7,289 nucleotides of DNA from Candidatus Krumholzibacteriia bacterium (GCA_028706585.1 JAQTVX010000103.1:1-7289), one strand, 5' to 3'. Shown: positions 1 through 5,917, counted from the first letter of the stretch. Numbers and translations are program-made. Notes: generated from the letters alone by a model not told the origin.

Positions 1-134
1 ACAACGTTGGCGCCGCCGAAATCTCTTGCGCTCCTGACGTCGATAGCGATCCAAACAACGTCACCCGCTTTGACGCCCTTTCCCGACTGAGCCGAGCGTC
101 TCTTCTCAATGATCGTCTTGCCCGTACGAATCAC
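1..134 (-). CDS. Aconitase/3-isopropylmalate dehydratase large subunit-like protein, N-terminal fragment (runs off left edge)
   Basis: Only about the first 44 codons are present. The translation contains GKTIIEK at the start, then GVKAGDVVWIAIDVR and ARDFGGANVV, the layout of the N-terminus of LeuC/aconitase-type large subunits. This family carries a [4Fe-4S] cluster and isomerises citrate, isopropylmalate or related acids by dehydration and rehydration. The cluster cysteines lie further on and are not visible. Behind an isocitrate dehydrogenase-like gene, an aconitase role (citrate to isocitrate) is a reasonable inference, but isopropylmalate or homoaconitate chemistry is not excluded. The end given is a GTG at 134-132, but that GTG lies inside a near-consensus Shine-Dalgarno (140-129). 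An ACG at 125-123, eight bases past its core, is exactly where homologues begin with Met-Gly-Lys-Thr. Only 6 bases separate the GTG from the previous stop, so the genes are probably co-transcribed. The family is moderately sure; the start is unsure. Confidence 0.62.
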   Translation of the reverse strand, partial: MIRTGKTIIEKRRSAQSGKGVKAGDVVWIAIDVRSARDFGGANV

Positions 135-140
135 CCCTTT

Positions 141-1259
141 TTACAGCTTGCGAGCTACTTCCTCCGCCATATCCATGGTCTTGCTCTTCCCGCCCATGTC
201 GTACGTGCGGACCTTGCCTTCCTTGATGACCTTGGCGACGGCGCTCTCGATCCTCTCGGCGGACTTATTCTCGCCGAGCCAATCGAGCATGAGCTTCGCG
301 GCGAGTATCGTTGCCAAAGGATTGACCTTGTACATGCCGGTGTATTTGGGCGCCGAACCGTGCGTCGGCTCGAACACGGCATAGCTGTCGCCGAGGTTCG
401 CCGCCGAGGCGAAGCCGAGGCCGCCGACGAGCTGCGCGGCGAGATCGCTGATGATGTCGCCGAAGAGGTTCGAGGCAACGAGCACGTCGTAGCTCATGGG
501 ATTCTTGACCAGCCACATGCACATCGCATCGATGTTCGCCTCATCGAGCTGGATACCGGGATACTCCTTGGCGATGGCGCGCGCCTCGCGGACCATCAGG
601 CCGCTCGTTTCGCGAAGCACGTTCGGTTTCTCGACGATCGTGACCTTCTTGCGGCCGTTCTTTTTCGCGAATTCAAAACCACTTCTGATGATGCGGTCGC
701 AGCCCTTCTTCGTGATGATCCTGAGACCGAGCGCGATCTCGTTTTCGGGAAGCTTGCCGAATTTGGCGAACTTCTTGTTCTTCGCGCTCATGAAGTCGAG
801 CACCTCGCGCGGCGTCGGATAGAACTCTACCCCGGCATACAGGCCTTCCGTGTTCTCCCTGAAAACCACGATATCGATGCCATCCTTGTAGTTGAGCGGG
901 TTGCCAGGATAGGCCTTGCACGGCCGCATGTTCGAGTGCAGGTCGAAGAGCTGCCTGAGTCCCACGATCGGGCTCGAGTAGACGAAGCCCTTTCCCTTGA
1001 GGGATGCATCCAGCTCGGCCTCCGATTCCTGCTTGGGCTTCGAAGTAATGGCGCCGAAGAGCGCGCAGTGCGTCTCCTTGAGCAGCTTCACGGTCCGCTC
1101 GGGGAGCGCGTTCCCCTCTTTGCACCAGAACTCCCAGCCAATGTCCCCGTGAATATAGTCGGCATCGATCTTGAGGGCGTCGAGAACCAGCCTTGCCGCC
1201 TCCATCACTTCTTTGCCCACGCCGTCGCCGGGGAGCCATGCGATCCTGTACTTTGCCAT
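141..1259 (-). CDS. Isocitrate/isopropylmalate-family dehydrogenase, probably isocitrate dehydrogenase
   Basis: A 372-residue soluble beta-decarboxylating dehydrogenase, full length for the family. The expected reaction is isocitrate plus NAD(P)+ to 2-oxoglutarate, CO2 and NAD(P)H, which would feed the neighbouring oxidoreductase. Visible motifs are an N-terminal LPGDGVG (9-15); substrate arginines R102, R112 and R134, the last in FRENTEGLYAG (133-143) with Y141; K211 in VEKPNV; D244; and NLFGDIISD (264-272), whose D268 and D272 bind metal. The cofactor loop is HGSAPKY (300-306). FRENTEG is the isocitrate/homoisocitrate pattern rather than that of isopropylmalate dehydrogenase. Two features are odd. 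The loop before R102 reads SSPIVGLR, without the S-x-N seen in E. coli Icd. K305 and Y306 look NADP-like while the C-terminal TYDMGG looks NAD-like. The start is the ATG at 1259, with AAGGAGG at 1272-1266 and a 6-base spacer; a longer in-frame start at 1316 would run through a hairpin. Family sure, substrate and cofactor less so. Confidence 0.9.
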   Translation of the reverse strand: MAKYRIAWLPGDGVGKEVMEAARLVLDALKIDADYIHGDIGWEFWCKEGNALPERTVKLLKETHCALFGAITSKPKQESEAELDASLKGKGFVYSSPIVGLRQLFDLHSNMRPCKAYPGNPLNYKDGIDIVVFRENTEGLYAGVEFYPTPREVLDFMSAKNKKFAKFGKLPENEIALGLRIITKKGCDRIIRSGFEFAKKNGRKKVTIVEKPNVLRETSGLMVREARAIAKEYPGIQLDEANIDAMCMWLVKNPMSYDVLVASNLFGDIISDLAAQLVGGLGFASAANLGDSYAVFEPTHGSAPKYTGMYKVNPLATILAAKLMLDWLGENKSAERIESAVAKVIKEGKVRTYDMGGKSKTMDMAEEVARKL

Positions 1260-1265
1260 TAAAAG

Positions 1266-1272
1266 CCTCCTT
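1266..1272 (-). promoter_or_regulatory. Shine-Dalgarno site of the dehydrogenase gene
   Basis: AAGGAGG, 6 bases before the ATG at 1259. It settles the start in favour of the 372-residue protein beginning MAKYRIAW, over the 19-residue longer in-frame reading. Confidence 0.85.
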
Positions 1273-1292
1273 GCTCTCGAATCACCGACAGC

Positions 1293-1314
1293 GAGCCGGC
1301 GGGACGGCCGGCTC
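1293..1314 (-). repeat. GC-rich intergenic hairpin between malic enzyme and dehydrogenase genes
   Basis: A perfect 8-bp inverted repeat, GAGCCGGC / GCCGGCTC, with a 6-base loop, lies in the 67-bp gap between the malic enzyme stop and the dehydrogenase Shine-Dalgarno. Seven of the eight pairs are G-C. No T-run follows on the minus strand, so it is not a standard intrinsic terminator. It could stabilise the upstream mRNA end, mark a processing site or lower downstream expression; the sequence does not decide. Confidence 0.5.
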
Positions 1315-1326
1315 AAGGCAATCGCT

Positions 1327-2817
1327 CTAATTCATTTTCGGAAGGCGAACGAGCCCTTTCTTCTGGAGCAACTGGAACTTGTCGCGCGATTCCTTGATCA
1401 TTTTCTCAGCCTTCGAGATGAGTTGGTTCCAGCTCAAATCGAGACGGGCGACACCCTGCTCGACCGCCTTGCGCCCGACGGCCGCGGCCTCGCGCGGATA
1501 CACCTCGACCTCATCCATGGTCGGGATGAGATAATCCTCGCGAAGCCCCTTGTCCTCGGCCACGCGCGCGAGCTCCCTCGCCGCCGCAATGCACATCTCG
1601 TCCGTGATGGTCTTCGCCATCACGTCGAGGGTGCCGCGGAAGATGCCGGGGAATCCGAGCGAGTTGTTGACCTGGTTCGGGAAATCGCTCCGGCCGGTCG
1701 CCACCACCCGTGCACCGGCTTCCTTCGCCTCCCACGGCCAGATCTCAGGGATCGGATTCGCGCAGACGAACACGACCGCGTCCTTGGCCATCCGTGCGAT
1801 CCATTCCTTCTTGATCGTATCGGGGCCCTGCTTCGAGAGGGCGATGAGAACGTCGGCACCCTCTATCGCATGGGGGACATCCCCCGTTCTCCCCTCGCCG
1901 TTCGTCTTCTGGGCCATCTCCCACTTCTCTTTCCAATCCTGTTTCAGCTCTTCCTCGCGCCCCTTGTGGAGTATACCCTTGCTGTCGCACATGATGATGT
2001 TTCCGGGGCTTACGCCGGCAAGCATGACCATTCGGGCGATACAGATGTTCGCCGCGCCCGCGCCAACCATCGTCACTCTGACCTTGGGCAGGTCCTTGCC
2101 AACGATCTTCACGGCGTTGATGAGGCCGGCGACGGTCACCGCCGCGGTACCCTGCTGATCGTCGTGCCACACTGGAATGTGGCACTCCCTGCGAAGCGTG
2201 TCGAGAACGCGGAAACACTTCGGTTGCGAAATGTCTTCGAGATTGATACCGCCGAACGAGGGCTGGAGCAGCTTCACGAACTCTATGAGCTTGTCGGGAT
2301 CCTTGGTATCGACGCAGATCGGAAAGGCATCGACTCCGCCCAGGTACTTGAAGAGCATGCCCTTGCCTTCCATGACCGGGAGCCCCGCCTCTGGACCGAT
2401 GTCGCCGAGACCGAGAACGCGCGTTCCGTCGCTGACGACCGCGACGAAGTTGCCCTTGTTCGTGTGCTCGAAGACCTTTTCGGGATTGTCGCGGATGTCG
2501 AGGCACGGCTTGGCCACACCCGGGGTATACCAGATCGCGAAATCGTCGATGCTGCGGATGCAGGCCTTCGGCATGATCTCGATCTTGCCCTTGTAGAATG
2601 GATGCATGATCATGGCGTCGATCCCTGGCTGCTTGGCCTTCTCGATGAGCTCTTCTTTCGTGACGGGTTTCAGAATCTTGGGGGCAGGCTTTTTCGGAGC
2701 CGCTTTCCTGGCAGCCGCCCTATTTGGCGCTGGTTTCCTCACGACAACCTTCTTTTTCGGCTTCGCGGTTCTTTTCGCGACTCTCTTCTTCGCACTCTTC
2801 GCTTTCTTGGGACTCAT
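1327..2817 (-). CDS. Malic enzyme (malate dehydrogenase, decarboxylating) with a histone-H1-like basic N-terminal tail
   Basis: A 496-residue short-type bacterial malic enzyme: malate plus NAD(P)+ to pyruvate, CO2 and NAD(P)H, joining C4 acids to pyruvate. Catalytic features are Tyr97 in WYTPGVA (96-102), the likely base Lys152 in MEGKG, metal ligands E194 and D195 in NLEDIS, and HDDQQGTA (218-225). The Rossmann motif VGAGAANICIA is at 251-261, NPIPEI at 354-359 and GRSDFPNQVNNSLGFPGIFRG at 375-395. The catalytic part starts near residue 52. Residues 1-50 are a low-complexity tail with 21 Lys/Arg, 11 Ala, 7 Pro and no acidic residue. It is not a signal peptide, having no hydrophobic core. It is probably translated, because a GGGAGG site (2830-2825) lies 7 bases before its ATG and no comparable site precedes the catalytic part. 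The NAD/NADP preference cannot be read safely. It lies between korC and the dehydrogenase gene on the same strand. Confidence 0.95.
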   Translation of the reverse strand: MSPKKAKSAKKRVAKRTAKPKKKVVVRKPAPNRAAARKAAPKKPAPKILKPVTKEELIEKAKQPGIDAMIMHPFYKGKIEIMPKACIRSIDDFAIWYTPGVAKPCLDIRDNPEKVFEHTNKGNFVAVVSDGTRVLGLGDIGPEAGLPVMEGKGMLFKYLGGVDAFPICVDTKDPDKLIEFVKLLQPSFGGINLEDISQPKCFRVLDTLRRECHIPVWHDDQQGTAAVTVAGLINAVKIVGKDLPKVRVTMVGAGAANICIARMVMLAGVSPGNIIMCDSKGILHKGREEELKQDWKEKWEMAQKTNGEGRTGDVPHAIEGADVLIALSKQGPDTIKKEWIARMAKDAVVFVCANPIPEIWPWEAKEAGARVVATGRSDFPNQVNNSLGFPGIFRGTLDVMAKTITDEMCIAAARELARVAEDKGLREDYLIPTMDEVEVYPREAAAVGRKAVEQGVARLDLSWNQLISKAEKMIKESRDKFQLLQKKGLVRLPKMN

Positions 2818-2824
2818 GAAACTA

Positions 2825-2830
2825 CCTCCC
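2825..2830 (-). promoter_or_regulatory. Shine-Dalgarno site of the malic enzyme gene
   Basis: GGGAGG, 7 bases before the ATG at 2817. It matters because it places translation initiation in front of the basic tail rather than at the catalytic domain. Confidence 0.8.
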
Positions 2831-2849
2831 GGGGGTATGAATGTTCACG

Positions 2850-2881
2850 GGAAAGATCGCCTTCGAAGAGCACATCTTTCC
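2850..2881. repeat. Inverted repeat in the korC-malic enzyme intergenic region
   Basis: An 8-bp perfect inverted repeat: GGAAAGAT at 2850-2857 and ATCTTTCC at 2874-2881, 16 bases apart. The loop contains the palindrome CTTCGAAG (2861-2868). It sits in the 116-bp gap (2818-2933) between korC and the malic enzyme gene, about 35 bases before the latter's start. No T-run follows on the minus strand, so it is not an obvious terminator. It may be a regulator site or an RNA structure in the malic enzyme leader. I see no convincing promoter in this gap. Confidence 0.4.
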
Positions 2882-2933
2882 TCACGTTCAGAAATCCAGC
2901 ATGTCCGGCTGTGACATTATCAGTGAAACGAAT

Positions 2934-3482
2934 CTACTTCTCGACCAACTCCGCGGCAGCCTTGAGGCCCTCGTCGAATGCCTTCATGTTGAGCTCCTCG
3001 GTGCCCTTCGGCACGCGCGCCAGGATGGCCTTTCTGACGGCGCCTTCCGACGCGACGCCCGATATCTTCGTGAGAATGCCGAGGGCGACGATGTTCGTCA
3101 CGACGGCCTTGCCCACCTTCTTCACGGCGATCTCCGTGATTGGAGCCTGATAGAGCTTGTACTCGCCCGACGGCAGGTCCTTGACGAGGCCGGAATCGAC
3201 GATGAGAATGCCGCCGGATTTGAGATCCTTGCTGTACTTCGCGCAGGACACCTGGGTGAGCGAGAGCAGCAGATCGAGGTTCAACACCTTCGGATAATCG
3301 ATATCGCCGTCGCTTATTACGACCTCGGCCTTGCTCGCCCCGCCGCGGGCCTCTGGGCCGTAACTCTGCGTCTGCACTGCGTTGCGGCCATCGTATATCA
3401 CGACCGCCTCCGCCAGGATCTTTCCCGCCAGGATGAGCCCCTGGCCGCCGGAACCGCTCAGGCGCATCTCATATCTATCCAT
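2934..3482 (-). CDS. korC: 2-oxoacid:ferredoxin oxidoreductase, gamma subunit
   Basis: A 182-residue gamma subunit of a four-subunit (alpha, beta, gamma, delta) 2-oxoacid:ferredoxin oxidoreductase, the cytoplasmic enzyme that interconverts 2-oxoacids and acyl-CoA with ferredoxin. In the related single-chain pyruvate enzymes, the domain equivalent to gamma helps bind CoA. The family signatures are GSGGQG (10-15), TQSYGPEARGG (38-48) and AEVVISD (52-58). The length is normal. The start chosen is the ATG at 3482, with GGGAG five bases upstream; the protein then begins MDRYEMRLSGSGG like its relatives. An ATG directly before it (3485), one at 3494 with its own weak AAGGTG site, and a GTG at 3509 are in frame, so up to 9 more residues are possible. 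The korB stop is 27 bases upstream, consistent with one transcript. Confidence 0.93.
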   Translation of the reverse strand: MDRYEMRLSGSGGQGLILAGKILAEAVVIYDGRNAVQTQSYGPEARGGASKAEVVISDGDIDYPKVLNLDLLLSLTQVSCAKYSKDLKSGGILIVDSGLVKDLPSGEYKLYQAPITEIAVKKVGKAVVTNIVALGILTKISGVASEGAVRKAILARVPKGTEELNMKAFDEGLKAAAELVEK

Positions 3483-3509
3483 CATCGCTCCCATTTCACC
3501 TTCCCGCAC

Positions 3510-4337
3510 CTATTCCGCCGACCGCTTTTCGGCCTTCAACCTCTCGATGAGCTTGTCGTACTCGGCCGAAAACTCGGGCTTTTCGACGTCCCAGAGAATG
3601 CCGGAGGCGATCTTGCCCACTTTCTCGTCCTCGGCCATCTTGTCGAGCTTGTCCTTCTGAACGACGTTGTCCTTGAGCCAGTTCATGAGATCGACGGGAT
3701 TGGCGAGCTTGTTCCGGCGCCCGTACGCCGTCGGACACGGCGACAGAATCTCGACGACCGAGAAACCCTTTTTCGACAGCGCCGCCGTGATGAGCTTGTC
3801 GAGCTGCTGGACGTGATAGACGTCCCCGAGCGCGACGAAGGAGGCGCCGGCCGCCTGCGCGAGCCCAGAGATATTGAACGACGGCTCCAGGTTCCCGAAC
3901 GGCGCGGTCGAGGCGTTCTTGCCTCTCGGCGTGGTCGGCGACACCTGTCCGCCGGTCATGCCGTAGATGTAGTTGTTGTATAGGAGAACGGTGAGATCGA
4001 TGTTCCTCCGGGCGCCGTGTATGTAGTGATTTCCACCAATGGCGGTTGCGTCGCCGTCACCGGTGACGACGATGACGTGGAGCCTGGGATTCGCGAGCTT
4101 CACGCCCGTCGCGAACGCGATTGCGCGCCCGTGCGTCGTGTGCAGCGTGTTGATGTCCAAATACCCTGGGGTGCGGCTCGAGCAGCCGATACCCGCTACC
4201 ATGACCGCTTCGTCCTTCGGGATGCCGAGCTTCTTGATCGAGCGGATGAGCGACTTGAGCACGATCCCGTCGCCGCAGCCCGAGCACCAGATGTGAGGAA
4301 AGTTCCTCTCGCGTATATATTCGAGATAGTCGAACAT
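3510..4337 (-). CDS. korB: 2-oxoacid:ferredoxin oxidoreductase, beta subunit (TPP-binding)
   Basis: A 275-residue beta subunit that binds thiamine diphosphate, Mg2+ and a [4Fe-4S] cluster. The TPP/Mg motif runs from GDGDATAIGGNHYIHG (93-108) to the NN at 121-122. Four cysteines match the cluster ligands known in archaeal beta subunits: C18 and C21 in CSGCGDG, C52 in GIGCSS and C201 in SPCPTAYG. The two-subunit HTTHGRA segment (66-72) is typical of the family. With the alpha subunit it forms the catalytic core that decarboxylates the 2-oxoacid. The start is the ATG at 4337, two bases after the korA stop, with AAGGAG inside the end of korA; translation is probably coupled. A longer open reading in the same frame reaches back to 4643 but only overlaps korA and lacks family similarity. 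Confidence 0.95.
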   Translation of the reverse strand: MFDYLEYIRERNFPHIWCSGCGDGIVLKSLIRSIKKLGIPKDEAVMVAGIGCSSRTPGYLDINTLHTTHGRAIAFATGVKLANPRLHVIVVTGDGDATAIGGNHYIHGARRNIDLTVLLYNNYIYGMTGGQVSPTTPRGKNASTAPFGNLEPSFNISGLAQAAGASFVALGDVYHVQQLDKLITAALSKKGFSVVEILSPCPTAYGRRNKLANPVDLMNWLKDNVVQKDKLDKMAEDEKVGKIASGILWDVEKPEFSAEYDKLIERLKAEKRSAE

Positions 4338-4339
4338 CG

Positions 4340-5485
4340 CTAGACCAGCTCCTTGACCTTGTCGATAATCTGGTTCGGCGTGATCGGATCGCCATCGACG
4401 CGGTTCACACGGTGGATTTCGGCCTTGCACTTCGCCGCGAGCTCCACCTCGCGCGCCATTTGCCCGAGATTCATCTCGACGCAGACGAACGATTTGACCC
4501 TGCCTGCGATATCGAGGATTTCCTCCGACGGGAACGGCCAGATCGTTGTCGGCTCGAACAGTCCAACCTTCATGCCCGCTTCGCGGCACTCCTTGACGGC
4601 GCGCTTCGCGGAGCGCGCCACGCCGCCGTATGCGAATATGCACACCTCTGCATCGTCGAGCCCGAACGTCTTCCAGCGCATGATCTCCCGCCGGTGCCGT
4701 TCGATCTTCTCGGTCAGGTGGAGGATGTTCGTCTCTATCTTCTTCGCGTCATTCGTCGGAAAACCGGTCTCGTCGTGGCAGAGGCCCGTTACGTTGTATC
4801 GGTAGCCCGTGCCGAAATTCGCGAGAACGGGAATGTCGTCCTTCGTCTTTTCATAGGGAAGATACTCATCCGGCGAAACGGTCGGTTGCTTGCGATTGAC
4901 AATCTTGACGCTCGCCCTTTCGGGAAGAACCATCCGCTCGGTCATGTGCCCGACAATCTCGTCGAACAGGAGTATGACCGGCGTCATGTACGTCTCGGCG
5001 AAGTTGAAGGCCTGAATCGTCTGCTCGAACATCTCCTGGGCCGATGAAGCCGTCAGGGCGATCACCCCATGGTCGCCGTGAGATCCCCATCGCGCCTGCT
5101 GCATGTCCATCTGGGCGGGAAGCGTCGGCGTTCCCGTGCTTGGACCGCCCCGCTGCACGTCCACGACGACGCACGGCACTTCTGCCATGACCGCGTGCCC
5201 GAGATTCTCCTGCTTCAGGCTGAAGCCAGGACCCGAGGTCGCCGTCAAGGCCTTTGCCCCCGTGAGGGATGCGCCGATGACGGCACCCATCGCAGCGATC
5301 TCATCCTCCATCTGGATGAACTTGCCTCCGATCCGCGGCAGTTTTCGCACGAGGTACTCCGCAATCTCGGAGGAAGGAGTAATGGGATAGCCCGCGAAGA
5401 AACGGCAACCGGCCCAGATCGCGCCTTCCGCGCAAGCATCGTTCCCCTGCATCATCACGATTTTCCCGGTGGGACTGCTTGGCAA
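4340..5485 (-). CDS. korA: 2-oxoacid:ferredoxin oxidoreductase, alpha subunit
   Basis: A 381-residue alpha subunit carrying the pyrimidine-binding half of the TPP site. Signatures are GYPITPSSE (32-40), EDEIAAMGAVIGAS (60-73), TSGPGFSLKQENLG (83-96) and QRGGPSTGTPTLPAQMD (111-127); the C-terminal transketolase-like domain includes EPTTIWPFP (311-319). The 2-oxoglutarate assignment (KorA) rests mainly on the D-A-B-C gene order and on the dehydrogenase and malic enzyme next door. Branched-chain (VorB-type) alpha subunits are similar, so the substrate is inferred. The start is a TTG at 5485 with AAGGAG (5500-5495) nine bases upstream. The protein then begins MPSSPTGKIVMMQGNDACAEGA, and homologues align from about residue 8. 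Another in-frame TTG at 5530 lacks such a site, and the ATGs at residues 11-12 are too late for the ribosome site. A terminator separates this gene from the ferredoxin gene upstream. Confidence 0.94.
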   Translation of the reverse strand: MPSSPTGKIVMMQGNDACAEGAIWAGCRFFAGYPITPSSEIAEYLVRKLPRIGGKFIQMEDEIAAMGAVIGASLTGAKALTATSGPGFSLKQENLGHAVMAEVPCVVVDVQRGGPSTGTPTLPAQMDMQQARWGSHGDHGVIALTASSAQEMFEQTIQAFNFAETYMTPVILLFDEIVGHMTERMVLPERASVKIVNRKQPTVSPDEYLPYEKTKDDIPVLANFGTGYRYNVTGLCHDETGFPTNDAKKIETNILHLTEKIERHRREIMRWKTFGLDDAEVCIFAYGGVARSAKRAVKECREAGMKVGLFEPTTIWPFPSEEILDIAGRVKSFVCVEMNLGQMAREVELAAKCKAEIHRVNRVDGDPITPNQIIDKVKELV

Positions 5486-5494
5486 AGTGACTGT

Positions 5495-5500
5495 CTCCTT
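5495..5500 (-). promoter_or_regulatory. Shine-Dalgarno site fixing a TTG start for korA
   Basis: AAGGAG, 9 bases before the TTG at 5485-5483. It is the only strong ribosome site in the 110-bp gap after the ferredoxin gene, and it favours the TTG over both the upstream TTG at 5530 and the internal ATGs. Confidence 0.7.
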
Positions 5501-5565
5501 TTCTGAACGAGCGCCCCCGGCTGCTTTCAAGCGTCAACGAATACGTCTCAGGAGGCCGAGGGCAT

Positions 5566-5599
5566 AAAAAAATGAGGAGCCCGTCGATGGGCGCCTCAT
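5566..5599 (-). terminator. Rho-independent terminator after the ferredoxin gene
   Basis: On the minus strand, ATGAGG and GCCC pair with GGGC and CCTCAT around one C/T mismatch. The 10 paired bases enclose a 6-base loop (ATCGAC) and lead into a run of seven T. The stem begins within the ferredoxin stop codon region (TGA at 5598-5596). Orientation and U-run fit termination of transcripts leaving the ferredoxin gene. Read on the other strand it has no T-run. Confidence 0.88.
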
Positions 5600-5814
5600 T
5601 CAACCGTTATCGCAAAATCGGGGCACCTGAGCTCGCACAAGTTGCACTTGATGCAGTCCTCAGGTCGCGCGACCTTGACCTTCCCGCCCTCCATCTCGAG
5701 ACAGTTCTTCGGGCAGAAGGCTACGCAAATTTCACAGCCCTTGCACCATTTGAGGTCAACCTTGAAAATAGCTTGTTTTTTCTCTGCGGCTTGGCTCTCG
5801 GCCACCGCGACCAC
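5596..5814 (-). CDS. korD: 2[4Fe-4S] ferredoxin-type delta subunit of the 2-oxoacid:ferredoxin oxidoreductase
   Basis: A 72-residue protein with two complete CxxCxxCxxxCP motifs: C24, C27, C30, C34 and C54, C57, C60, C64. Each motif pair supplies ligands for two [4Fe-4S] clusters. A small bacterial-type ferredoxin directly in front of korABC is the classic delta subunit, passing electrons from the beta-subunit cluster to soluble ferredoxin. A free ferredoxin is the alternative, and the terminator behind the gene keeps that open. The start is uncertain. GTG at 5814 is the first possible one, since an in-frame TGA lies just upstream, but it has no good ribosome site. GTG at 5805 (residue 4) has GGAAG eight bases upstream. 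The first 14 residues, rich in Ala, Glu and Lys, precede the ferredoxin fold. C38 is an extra, non-motif cysteine. Confidence 0.92.
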   Translation of the reverse strand: MVAVAESQAAEKKQAIFKVDLKWCKGCEICVAFCPKNCLEMEGGKVKVARPEDCIKCNLCELRCPDFAITVE

Positions 5815-5888
5815 TTCCGATCAGGCTTATCTCACGCCACGAAAGCGATGCTCTCATCATCAAGAAAACACGTCTCGAAATTGGAAGC

Positions 5889-5917
5889 AATATATACCAG
5901 GTCGCGTAACGTTGCAA
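5889..5917 (-). promoter_or_regulatory. Sigma70-like promoter of the ferredoxin gene
   Basis: The -35 element TTGCAA (5917-5912) and -10 element TATATT (5894-5889) are separated by 17 bases. The predicted transcript starts near 5882, giving a leader of about 70 bases before the GTG at 5814. This lies just after the tRNA gene, in the only sizeable intergenic region upstream of the ferredoxin. It may also drive korABC if the downstream terminator is leaky. Confidence 0.65.

Noticed and set aside
360..1262. A 300-codon open frame on the plus strand opposite the dehydrogenase
   Set aside because: Antisense shadow; its Leu, Arg, Asp and Glu-rich composition follows from the gene on the other strand.
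2668..2817. The malic enzyme tail as a separate small DNA-binding protein fused by a lost stop codon
   Set aside because: The tail has no HU fold or other domain and is simply low complexity; a single open frame with one ribosome site gives no sign of a recent fusion.
1171..3150. A 659-codon open frame on the plus strand
   Set aside because: It lies opposite the malic enzyme and parts of its neighbours, has no family signature or ribosome site and a biased, charge-rich composition. It is the expected antisense shadow of GC-rich codon use.
2841..3983. A 380-codon open frame on the plus strand opposite korC and korB
   Set aside because: Same reasoning: antisense to two clearly recognised genes, with no recognisable domain.
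4338..4643. An upstream extension of korB by 102 codons
   Set aside because: It overlaps the end of korA in another frame and is Arg-rich without family similarity; the ATG at 4337 fits the family start and the korA stop.
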